Notes under the pieces: generated by a model
The model's database searches: none
What the model was told of the DNA's origin: nothing
The model's input: only the letters and a program-made list of their open reading frames with translations
Source of the DNA: Lota lota
Taxonomy: Eukaryota > Chordata > Actinopteri > Gadiformes > Lotidae
DNA length: 64,000 nucleotides
NCBI GenBank assembly: GCA_026745465.1
Contig: JACYXH010000709.1
Location: 525,001-589,000 of the forward strand
Reading direction: 5' to 3'
In this document: in pieces, positions 23,901 through 33,272 of the stretch
Layout: each line of letters begins with the position of its first letter
Position numbering within the stretch: position 1 is the stretch's first letter
Program-made: the position numbers and the translations under genes

Positions 23901-25793
23901 GACCTGTCTGTATGACAACTAAAGGAATCCATACAATAGAGAAGTGAGGAGATTGGCAGGGCCTCAGTTATCAGACGTCTAGGTTACAGTGGCAATGCGA
24001 ATGCTACCTAACTTAACATCTTTCAAATTGGAGGGAGGAAGGGAGCTATCTCTAGGCGCAAGGACAATTTACGCAAAGGCCTTTTGTGTGATTAAATAAC
24101 GATCATGTCATTTAGGACATTGTTGTCAGGGTGATCCATTTGTCCGCGACAGTGTTGTTTCCGTCCCGTTCTAACGCGTGGTGACTGGACGGCAGGGTGC
24201 AGGTGTTCCACTGCCTGAAGCATGAGGGGACCGGGGGACGGACGTTGCTGGTGGACGGATTCCACTCGGCCCAGAAGGTCCTCGAGAAGAGCCCGGAGAG
24301 CTTCGAGCTGCTCTCCCGCGTCCCCATAAGCCACGAGAACATCGAGGCCATCAGCACACACAGAAACCACATGGTCGGCGTCGGGCCCGTGCTCAACGTG
24401 TACCCGTGGAACCACGAAGTGTACATGATCAGGTAGCTCAACGCGCTACATTTCAATGCTTTAGTGTTATTATTAGTGTTGTTGTTCAGTAGAATGTTGT
24501 TATTACATCGAGGCATTAAGCAGACGTTTTCATCCAAACCTTACGAGGTATGCTGAGAACAATACAAGCATAATGTCAAAATTGGAATAGTTAATTATGT
24601 TTTTTAACGTGCTGCACAACCTAGTTTCTAAAAGATGCACTCGCCAGGGTGCGTTGGGATTATCGAAGCAATCCTTTTACAGATTACCAGCGACATTGAT
24701 GTACTGTTGTCATTGGCTGCCATCCTCGTAGCAATATAATAATGTTAAGCCGAAAATCCCAGAAAGTCACAGAATTCTGAAAAGAAAAAACACACACAAT
24801 ACAAACACAATAATAAACCTAATTCTCAAAGGGCCCGGAGCCTGCATTCACCGTTTGCTACCGAGAAGACGGTAAAGTGTGTGTTTGGGTCGTCCCTTCG
24901 CCCTCGCAGGTACAACAACTACGACCGCGCGCCGATCGACACGGTGCCTCAGGACGCCGTCGGGCGGTGGTACCGCGCGCACCGCGTCCTCACCACCGAG
25001 CTACGGAAACCGGAGAACGAGCTCTGGCTCAAGCTAACGCCGGGCAAAGTAAGGAGACGAGCCTTTCGATGCCTAATGTGTCATTTGTGACATCACAACT
25101 GCTCGTTAGATCCATCGGCTTGTGACATCACAACTGCTCGTTAGATCCATCGGCTTGTGACATCACAACTGCTCGTTAGATCCATCGGCTTGTGACATCA
25201 CAACTGCTCGTTAGATCCATCGGCTTGTGACATCACAACTGCTCGTTAGATCCATCGGCTTGTGACATCACAACTGCTCGTTAGATCCATCGGCTTGTGA
25301 CATCACAAGTGGGAGTGTCCGTCCGGCTGTATTTTTCGCCGTTATAATAATAATGCTAATAACATAATTATAAAAAATGTTGGGTCAAGAAGTACCAAGA
25401 TGGTGGATGGGAATGCGTTTTTTTTGGGCACTTCGGATAACATGATCAAAACCCTCCTATGATAAATCTGGGTGGACACTCCCACGTGTGATGTCACAAG
25501 CGGATAGGTTTTGACATAGCTGGTAATGAGACCAACCTCACACCTGGCGGTAAAATAGACGCCCTTCTATGTGTCATGCTCTATACCGGTTTAAACACAG
25601 CCTCTTCTGTGTGTAAACTCTGTTGTTGTTCATATTGATATTCGTTGTGTTTTATCCTAAGGTTGTTTTCATCGACAACTGGCGCGTCTTGCATGGCAGG
25701 GACTCCTTCACGGGTCTGAGGCAGGTGTGTGGCTGCTACCTGCCCCGCGACGACCTGCTCAGCACCGCCCGTGCCCTGGGCCTGCGGGCCTGA
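19675..25793 (+). CDS. tmlhe: tmlhe gene, trimethyllysine dioxygenase (mitochondrial)
   Basis: Seven coding exons join in phase to 415 codons plus stop (mammalian TMLHE is about 420). Blocks: 19675-19837, 19998-20174, 22014-22293, 22832-22951, 24196-24432, 24910-25048, 25662-25793. The family hydroxylates N6-trimethyllysine, the first step of carnitine synthesis, in the mitochondrial matrix using Fe(II), 2-oxoglutarate and O2. Visible support: an Arg/Lys/Ser-rich N-terminus with no acidic residue before about residue 48 (MAGVMFRSVRHLQQKIRL), a presequence; N-terminal zinc site candidates C74, C79 and H118 (WPDGH); the iron triad H236-T-D238 in DRHTDTTY and distal H383 in NWRVLHGR; arginine of the LHGR/FTG region for 2-oxoglutarate. 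All catalytic residues are intact. Head-to-head with mpp1, tail-to-tail with vsig1. The related butyrobetaine dioxygenase is the alternative, but the full-length match, including EPCGVQVFHC, favours tmlhe. Confidence 0.97.
19869..19925. repeat. (GTT)n microsatellite
   Basis: Trinucleotide GTT repeat with TGG interruptions in tmlhe intron 1. Confidence 0.95.
19998..20174 (+). CDS. tmlhe: tmlhe exon 2
   Basis: Residues 55-113: FDYVWLRDNCRSAACYNSKT (zinc-binding cysteines C74 and C79) to KVTDGHLFLT. The donor ACAT|GTAAGT is chosen because it restores the W of WPDGH in exon 3; an earlier GTAACC at 20147 would shift the frame. Confidence 0.95.
20210..21432. mobile_element. 1.2 kb fold-back DNA element in tmlhe intron 2
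   Basis: Long imperfect inverted arms. 20212-20240 pairs with 21400-21430 (GACGAAGCTG / complement); 20266-20323 pairs with 21268-21333 (TGGTTACCACTGGTACTGTG); 20518-20572 pairs with 21180-21237 (CCCCCAGTATAGGATTC). A 60-bp direct duplication occurs inside the left arm (20339-20400 and 20582-20645). No transposase frame is present, so the element is non-autonomous. No target-site duplication was recognised. Confidence 0.75.
20737..21018. mobile_element. Nested hAT-like MITE inside the fold-back element
   Basis: Ends TTCTCAACTGGTGGGTCGCA and the complement of CCAGTTGAGAACC form short terminal inverted repeats of hAT type. It interrupts the right arm of the larger element between sequences that are contiguous in the left arm. 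Contains a (GT)n tract at 20872-20920. Confidence 0.6.
21850..21874. repeat. Poly-C tract
   Basis: Homopolymer C run in tmlhe intron 2, about 140 bp upstream of exon 3. Confidence 0.95.
22014..22293 (+). CDS. tmlhe: tmlhe exon 3
   Basis: Residues 114-206: PDGHVTSYSLSWL, RVLWNRDTYSAAQVQS, RRFVQNFLLYGIAFVDGVP and ERVSII. Zinc-site candidate H118; start of the double-stranded beta-helix fold. Confidence 0.97.
22757..22819. repeat. (GT)n-rich tract before tmlhe exon 4
   Basis: GT-rich, GTGCG-interrupted tract ending about 12 nt before the acceptor CACCAG; the intron has almost no classical pyrimidine tract there. Confidence 0.9.
22832..22951 (+). CDS. tmlhe: tmlhe exon 4 (iron-binding HTD)
   Basis: Residues 207-246: ETLYGRMWSFTSDLSRGDTA, then DRHTDTTYLHEPC with Fe ligands H236 and D238. 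Split glycine codon GG|G into exon 5. Confidence 0.97.
22983..23485. repeat. 45-bp minisatellite, about 11 copies
   Basis: Unit contains TTTACATGGCATTCATCTAC followed by ATATATTCACATTCTGTCTT. Copies are nearly identical, so the array is young. Because 45 is a multiple of three, all three plus frames stay open and give false proteins of up to 269 residues. In tmlhe intron 4. Confidence 0.97.
24196..24432 (+). CDS. tmlhe: tmlhe exon 5
   Basis: Residues 247-325: VQVFHCLKHEGTGGRTLLVD, FELLSRVPISHENIE and GVGPVLNVYPWNHEVYMI. Core beta-helix. Confidence 0.97.
24910..25048 (+). CDS. tmlhe: tmlhe exon 6
   Basis: Residues 326-372: RYNNYDRAPIDTVPQDAV, WYRAHRVLTTELRKPENELW, LKLTPGK. Donor AAA|GTAAGG. 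Confidence 0.97.
25086..25315. repeat. 35-bp minisatellite, about 6 copies
   Basis: Identical units of GTGACATCACAACTGCTCGT plus TAGATCCATCGGCTT in tmlhe intron 6. The final unit changes into CATCACAAGTGGGAGTGTCC, the sub-terminal motif of the MITE that follows. Confidence 0.96.
25290..25575. mobile_element. MITE copy 2, left end replaced by minisatellite
   Basis: Inner inverted motifs CATCACAAGTGGGAGTGTCC (25301-25321) and GGACACTCCCACGTGTGATG (25472-25493), right end GGCGGTAAAATAGACGCC. Same order as at 4940-5172. Confidence 0.6.
25662..25793 (+). CDS. tmlhe: tmlhe exon 7 (terminal)
   Basis: Residues 373-415 and TGA at 25791. VVFIDNWRVLHGRDSFTG carries distal iron ligand H383, followed by GCYLPRDDLL and ending ALGLRA. 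Confidence 0.97.
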   Translation, partial: VVFIDNWRVLHGRDSFTGLRQVCGCYLPRDDLLSTARALGLRA

Positions 25794-25850
25794 GGGAGGG
25801 GGAGGGGCCTGCGGGCCTGAGGGAGGGGCCTGAGGGAGGGGGAGGGGCCC
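25791..25850. repeat. G-rich tandem repeat in tmlhe 3' UTR
   Basis: Two to three imperfect units of GAGGGAGGGGGAGGGG with GGGCCTGCGGGCC between, beginning at the stop codon. Likely G-quadruplex forming. Confidence 0.7.
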
Positions 25851-26562
25851 GGCACCACACCCACGCCAAAGCACCAATCATACTTGAATTATACCAGTGC
25901 TTGCATTTAAAGGGGATCCGGAAACAGGACACTTTCTTCTATAAAGAAAGTTGACGAGAACGTCACCGAAAATGGTTGTTGTTTACGTCCTTGGTTGTAT
26001 TTGGAGAATGCAGATGCCGAATCAATGACATCGATTTTCCAGTTTCCAGAACGCTTCCGAGATTGTTGAAGTTGACGTTGGCAAGAGTGTTGACAGTTCC
26101 CCGGCCTTGGGTCTGTGATTCTGACCGTAATCGGCCATAATGTGACCAAAAGCCCCCTATTCAGTGACATGAAGATGAAGATTTACAACATGAAGATGTA
26201 CAGGAACATATAAGCCAACCTCCTCAGTCATGAATGAACCGACAATGAAGAAGGAAAGAAAGCCATGTTTTTGAGAGCATTTGGTTTTGTAATTTTTCTA
26301 CCAAAAAGTGTTTTATATACGTTGTATTGGCTTTGATTAACTCCTCAAATAACATGCATTGCATTGCACACACAAAATTCAATTATTCACTTTTTTTGTT
26401 ACTTTTGTTTACCTGTTGATTTTTAGGCCTACCCTATTGCTGAACTATTTTGGTTCAGTTCTAGGTCTTGATTGGTTGGTTGATTGATGTTTGTGTTATT
26501 TGAAAACTAGGCTACGTGAATCAGCAATAAGCACCACTTTTGTAGGAGAGTGAAAAGCAAAA

Positions 26563-26568
26563 AATAAA
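26563..26568 (+). terminator. Candidate tmlhe poly(A) signal
   Basis: AATAAA about 770 bp after the tmlhe stop; the first good canonical hexamer I found in the spacer. Confidence 0.45.
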
Positions 26569-26591
26569 CTAAAACCGGTGAGTAAGAGGAA

Positions 26592-26597
26592 TTTATT
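26592..26597 (-). terminator. Candidate vsig1 poly(A) signal
   Basis: TTTATT on plus, AATAAA on minus, only 24 bp from the plus-strand signal. A closer alternative for vsig1 is at 27085-27090. Confidence 0.3.
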
Positions 26598-27830
26598 ATT
26601 ACCAAAAAAAAAAAACATGTAAGCGATACATTTACAACAGGTTTTTAAAAGCGTTATGAAGCCGCTTGAAGAAAGAAAAGATTAACCTCCCCTGAATCAC
26701 CAGCAACAGAGAGCCGTTCTTGACAATAGCCCTGTCAGCACCTTCTTGAACAAGCTGGGATTTCATCACACGCGTCATGTGACCAGTTGCATTCCGTGAC
26801 GGGTGACCGGAGCCGTCTTATAGAAGGCCGTTCGCGCGTGGCGAAGCAACGCGAGCCTAGAGCACACCTTATCGCGGAAATGCGGTCCGTTGCCATAACA
26901 ACTACTGAAACATCAAACCGCCGTTCCGACTTCGACTGGTGGGCTTCCAGGTCACCAGAAGGGAATGGTCCTGGCCGTAGTCGGTTTGTATTCACTGTTA
27001 ACTTTAAATCAGACTAAATATGTGAAACTGAAAGCTAGCTGAATGATGAGGAAACGGTGGCTGAAGTTAAACCGGAAAACCGGTTTTATTACCCTAAAAT
27101 ACAGGCTAATAACGGGGTTGGAAGAGTGCCCAAAACAACAAAAAAGGCTGGTAGCCGGAACTAGCTATTTAGGTAGAACTGGGAGTAATGTTCGAAGCGT
27201 CTCTCGCTTGGCTTTCCCCCTTTTTTGTCCCCCGTCGTTTTCCCTCCAACTCTGTTCCCTTTCTCAGCCCCTCCCCTTTTCTGAACCTGACCAATCAGCT
27301 GAACGAGGGGCATCATCTTCCCCCCATGAACTCCCCAAGTCTCTCCCATGTTAGTCCTGCAGGGTCGCTACAGTATTATCTTATCTCATCTTGTGGCTAT
27401 CTGTTATTAAAGCACATGTGGTCATCACATTTGCTGTCAAAAGTTCAAAGCAAACTGCGAGGTTATGTACATGTAGACATTAAATGTTGGAGTGTTGATT
27501 CACATTCTCATGTAGGCCTAATCTGTCGAACTCTCATTTTGTATGCACATGTCATATGTCAACATTTATAAATATAAATGAGGGCCAAATCTATTTGGGG
27601 TTTTGGTTATTTTGGATACGGAATAGAAAATAATTGTGACGTTAAGATACCGATTAAGGCTACTCTTCAAACATGTTTGAATAATAGGAAAACCTCATTA
27701 CTATTAAACTAAAACACGTACAAAAAATTGAAACAAAAAAAAAAGCAATGCACCAGTGCCTATAAAACAAACTGTCACTCGGCATCCATGCGGTTTTGTA
27801 CCGGTTTGGACGAGCGGGGAAGGGTGCCCT

Positions 27831-27915
27831 TCAAGCGCGCGCCTCGTCATCATCACCATGGGGGTTGGGAGACGACATCTCCATAGAAACGTCTGACGTC
27901 GCAGGAGGTGGATGA
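27831..27915 (-). CDS. vsig1: vsig1 exon 7 (cytoplasmic tail)
   Basis: Residues 278-305: [20 protein letters not shown] then DDDEARA and TGA. The acceptor GACCAG at 27916 was chosen because it alone continues the frame from exon 6; its pyrimidine tract is weak, so this is the least certain exon of the gene. Confidence 0.65.
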
Positions 27916-28251
27916 CTGGTCCCCCTAGCGGACATAAAAAGGAATTGACCCCATGTATCATTAAGCTGTGGGTGGGTTTCATTATAAAACATTATTGAAT
28001 TATAAGATAAAAGACATAGAATATAATCGATATTTAGAGAGATATTCTCACTTCATCTCCGGGGCCGCCTGCGCCTTGACGGCAGCATATTTGTGCTTCT
28101 TGAACTGATGAATGACGAACCACACCACCAGGACGATCAGAAGGCAGCCCAGCAGCGCGCCGATGACCGCACCGGCGATCACTCCGTCCTCCGCTTCTGT
28201 GGAAGCATTACAGTCAACGGAGAACTGCTGGTAGCCTACTCATTCACTCAT

Positions 28252-28334
<83 letters not shown>

Positions 28335-28598
28335 CACGGACGGACGGACGGACGGACGGACGGACGGACGGACGGACGGACGGACGGACGGACGGACGGA
28401 CGGACGGACGGACGGACGGACGGACGGACGGACGGACGGACGGACGGACGGACGGACGGACGGACGGACGGACGGACGGACGGACGGACGGACGGACGGA
28501 CGGACGGACGGACGGACGGACGGACGGACGGACGGACGGACGGACGGACGGACGGACGGACGGACGGACGGACGGACGGACGGACGGACGGACGGACG

Positions 28599-28646
<48 letters not shown>

Positions 28647-28651
28647 CACAC

Positions 28652-28743
<92 letters not shown>

Positions 28744-28755
28744 ACAGACAGACAG

Positions 28756-28788
<33 letters not shown>

Positions 28789-28987
28789 GACAGACAGGCA
28801 TACAGACATACAAACAGACAGACAGATATGCATACATACAGACAGACAGACACACAGACAGACAGACATGCATACATACATACAGACAGACACCGACAGA
28901 CAGACAAACAGCTATATACATACATATATATACACACACACATGCATACATTAAACAGACAGACAGGCAAACACGCACACACACACG

Positions 28988-29030
<43 letters not shown>

Positions 29031-32000
29031 TCATTTGTTTGTAATTCCATCAGAAGTGAACAGCAGCAACATGGTCCTTACCAGTACTCAGCTCCAGCTT
29101 GCAGGTGGAGGAGCCAACGCTGTTAGAGGAGTTACACTGGTACTCTCCGAAATTGAACTCGGATATGTTTCTGATCTCCAGAAGTCCAGTAGGAGTCACT
29201 GGGTAAACAAACAAGGGATGAACACAGAGGCTGTACGAACATCAAAGCGTGCAGAAGGGCCCGTCAGCCCAGGTTCGGGGCCTGGTTCCGGCTGTGGGAG
29301 GGAGAGGCTGTGGGAGGGAGAGGCTGTGGGTGGTGGGGGGGAGAGGCTGTGGGAGGGAGAGGCTGTGGGTGGTGGGTGGTGGGGGGGAGAGGCTGTGGGA
29401 GGGAGAGGCTGTGGGTGGTGGGTGGTGGGGGGGAGAGGCTGTGGGTGGTGGGGGGGAGAGGCTGTGGGTGGTGGGTGGTGGGGGTGAGAGGCTGTGAGAG
29501 GGAGAGGCTGTGGGTGGTGGGTGGTGGGGGCGAGTGGGTGGAGGGGATCGGTAGAGGGAGGAGGGAGAGGAGAGCTTTGTAGGTCAGGAGGAGTATTTTG
29601 AAGGGTCTCCGTGGTCTGATGGGAAGCCAGTGGAGGTATGGGGCAGTGCAGGATATACTGGCGTTATGGTGTTTGACTCCCTGCTGGAAGGTTCTGGGTT
29701 CAAATCCCAATGTCCACGGCCTACCTGTAGGCCTCCTTGAGCAAGACGCCCTTAACCCCTACCTGCTGTTTAATGGCACATATCTTAAAAATGATTCCCT
29801 GACGACACAACGACTAAATAGCAACATTTATTCTTCTCACCTCGACCCATCAAGGGCTGGCGAGCTCTGGCCTGGTCCAGCCTGATCCAGGAGTAGGTGG
29901 GGGGGGGACTCCCTTTCTCGCTGTGGCAGGTCAGGGTCACCAGGTGACCCACGGCGATGTCTCCGTGCACCGCGCAGAACGGTGCCGAAGGAGGCTCTGG
30001 AAAAAGAACCCCCCCACCCCCGTTGGTAAAGTCGTTATGCTCAACAAAGATGGGAATGTTCCCGAAGAGAGTAGTCGAGAGATTCTCCAAGTAGGCCTGC
30101 AGATTTGTTTTTGAATACTTTTGCATCTGAGTAGAGATCTACTTAAAATGTGTGTTGTCCAACCGTGGGTCCCTTGATATGGCTTTATGTTTCTCAGAGG
30201 TCGGATCCCTGCTGGTGTGTTTTTAGTACAAAGCAAAAAGTGACTTCATCAACAACTATCCATCATGAGGTAGGGTTAGAGTTAAGCTTAGGGTTAGCAT
30301 TTTAGAGTTAGGGTTGTGCTGAGGGCTAGAGAAAGGTTATGCTTTAGGGTTAATGGGTTATGGATAGGGGTTATGAAGGGTTAGATAAAATACCTGTTTT
30401 GTCTGGGTTAGGGTGAAGGTTGTGGTAAGTAAAAACGTATTCCAGTCATGCCGTGCGCTTGTCCAAAGCGGTTTTCTCACCGTTGTACACGGTTGTATTC
30501 CATATATTAGTATACGACAGATTTAGCATGTCTGCTCATTGCTATATGACGTAAAAAAAATTGTAATAATATTGGCGCGAGTGCGTTGCGCATCACGTAA
30601 TACATCGGGTTCAAACACTGACAATGATGAGACCGCTGCAGTTACCATGGAAACTACCGCGTGGATACTGAGGCCGTTGTCGTGACGTTGTCGTGGAAAC
30701 ACTGAATGAGTTTATTCAGACAAAATTTAATTCTCTAATCTAGGAATTCTTGGTCATTATTTCACTGTATTTGTTTATGTTTCCACAGTGTTGTCTAATA
30801 TGATAATATAATCTTCTGGAAACTGGCTTGGACTAAAAGCAGATCATGCTGTATTGTATGCAAGACAAGTCCATTGATTTTCCAAAATAGCTATTAATGA
30901 ATAACTACTAACATTCACCGTAACCAGTATACATTAAGTATACAGCATGAACAAATAGACACTGTATGTATTTACTAAGCTTCAATTCAGTAGTAGATAT
31001 CGTTTTTTCTAATTCAATCGATTGATTAACTCAATTACATTTACATTTCTCATGTAATTGTTTCAACGTCCTTTCGTCCAATCTCCCAATGAACTCCCAA
31101 AACCATCAGAGACCCAAACAAACCCTGCTGTGTAACGGATGTGTGACAGTTGGACACGCATCAGTTTTGATGGTTTCATTAACCAAATGAACCAATCAAA
31201 AAGCTGTGGAAGAACTAACCGAGTACATGAACGATGACGCTGGCCTCGGATTTGCCTTCGATGTCAGGGAAGTTGCGGACTTCGCAGGTGTAGAGGCCGG
31301 AGTCCGACACCTGCATGTTGTTGATGCTGATGGAGGCGTTCCCGGTCGCGTTGTTGGAAGGGGGGACCGTGAGCCGGCCCTGGTAGGTCTTCGGGACCAC
31401 GGCCTCCCCAGACTGGTAGTAGTATATCTGCAAGCAGACAGGTCCCAGCGGCAGTTTATATATAGACCATCTTCAGTATATTTTCTTGTCGTCTTATTGT
31501 TATCTTTTTATCTTTGATCTCGGTTCTATTCTACTTCTGTCCCGTACTAAGCTGTGCGTGGCAACCAAACCAGGTATCGTCTGATATTTTCATCAGACGC
31601 CATGGCGGCCATTTTAACATGTCTTGTTCAGAGTTTGAAGTTCACAGGTCCATCAGGGTAAGGAGACCGCTGTGCAGTTCGCCAAACCTCTCTCGCACAC
31701 CTGTAGTGCGTCAAGCTTTAATTGAACTAGTGGTTTGATTAAAGCTTGATTCACTACAGGTGTGTGTATGTGTGTGTGTGTGTGAGAGATGTTGGAGATC
31801 CTACAACAGAATAGTATCTTCAGAACGTAGGATTCAGACACATCTGCATGTCTCTCCTTATCTCTACATACATGTGCATGCTGTTGTTTTTATGCCTTGC
31901 TATGCACTCTTTAGATTTGCACTTTTCTGGCGTGCTTATAAAAGCCAGATTACTAAATCCTTCTCTGAACGGTCGCGGGAAAAAACGCATCATATTGTGG

Positions 32001-33238
32001 TACAGCATGAAGTCTCCAAGCTCATGTTGTATAAGCAGAGTTTCAACCGTTTAAACGATACACTAAAATGTATATTGATATATGTGGAACTCTTCCTCCA
32101 TGTTAGGTAGTACAGGTATCGTAGTAGTTCTGTTATCGTATTTGTCCAACGCTGACTCACTGTAATATTGACTGAAACGCAGCCTTTGTTTGGTGACTAG
32201 GGTGTGTCACCAAATCTGACCCAACTATCCTGATTTCCTCTTCCCCAACACGAGGCCTGTACAATATTATTTGATTTAATCATATATTCATATATTTTCG
32301 TATGTCTCCTATTCTCAGATGGTGCCAGTAAGAATCTATTTTAGAATCTATTTGATCAAAATATAATACTGCTATGAATATAATAAGTAAATGCCTGCTA
32401 TGCAATACTGAATGTGCTTTGGCCATGACCTGTACTATCGTACCAAAGCCAAAACAGATCGCCACCTCCGTTAACTTTGCTTTAATTTTGTGTTTATTGT
32501 ATTAATGTATTCTTTTTGAATGATCAGTTATTATTTTACTTTTTGACAATGTGTTCTATCACCTGCTTGGTAAACCAAGAGCAATCGTCTTGTTATGCAT
32601 CTATCCTGGAATAAAAAAGAAGTGCAACACTGATAAGAGGGGATTAATGTATAATAAAAAAATGTAGAGGGGACAGGCCCCTGGTAAGCCCCCCTGTCCC
32701 CCTCTAAACTGTGCCAGTGCTGCTATGCGGCATTTACACATCCACTTATTTTGGGTGAATGTGACACAAAATCCAAACCTTATCCAAACCTTAACTTTGA
32801 AAAGAACGGTCTCCAAAATGGCGCCCACAGACTGACCCTTCGACAATGTCATACAAGGCGTTTACATTGTCATGCATGCGTAGCGGGATCATGAAGTGAT
32901 CAAGTTAGCTGAAGACAATCTCAAGCGGTTTGCATTGCCATGTTTTAAGCATGGATTTTAAAAAATGGTTAAAAACCTTAAGGTGTAAGAAACGCTATAA
33001 ATGATAAAGTCCTTAGCCTCTAATATTACTATTACTGCTCTCAGCTGGGAGTTGAAGACCCCACCACTATCCTTATTATTATTTCTAGTATAATACATTA
33101 TTGTATCATCTGCATAAAGCACCATTACATTTACAGATGGGATCTACACTATCTTTACTATTATTATTATTTCTAGTATAATACATTATTGTATCATCTG
33201 CATAAAGCACTAGTATGGCAGGGATCTACACTAGGCTT

Positions 33239-33272
<34 letters not shown>

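Larger units (their letters stand above)
25851..27830. other. tmlhe/vsig1 tail-to-tail spacer (both 3' UTRs)
   Basis: No coding exon. Contains the facing poly(A) signals at 26563-26597 and a further minus-strand AATAAA at 27085-27090. A CpG-rich patch at 26770-26950 has no exon that I can support. Confidence 0.5.

Noticed and set aside
28093-29487. 464-codon plus-strand open frame and three minus frames over 200 codons
   Set aside because: They translate GACA/GGAC/CA repeats and G-rich minisatellite units; they overlap real vsig1 exons in the wrong frame or strand.
30255-30430. Interstitial telomere repeat
   Set aside because: GGGTTAG motifs are irregular and mixed with unrelated sequence; no run of TTAGGG.
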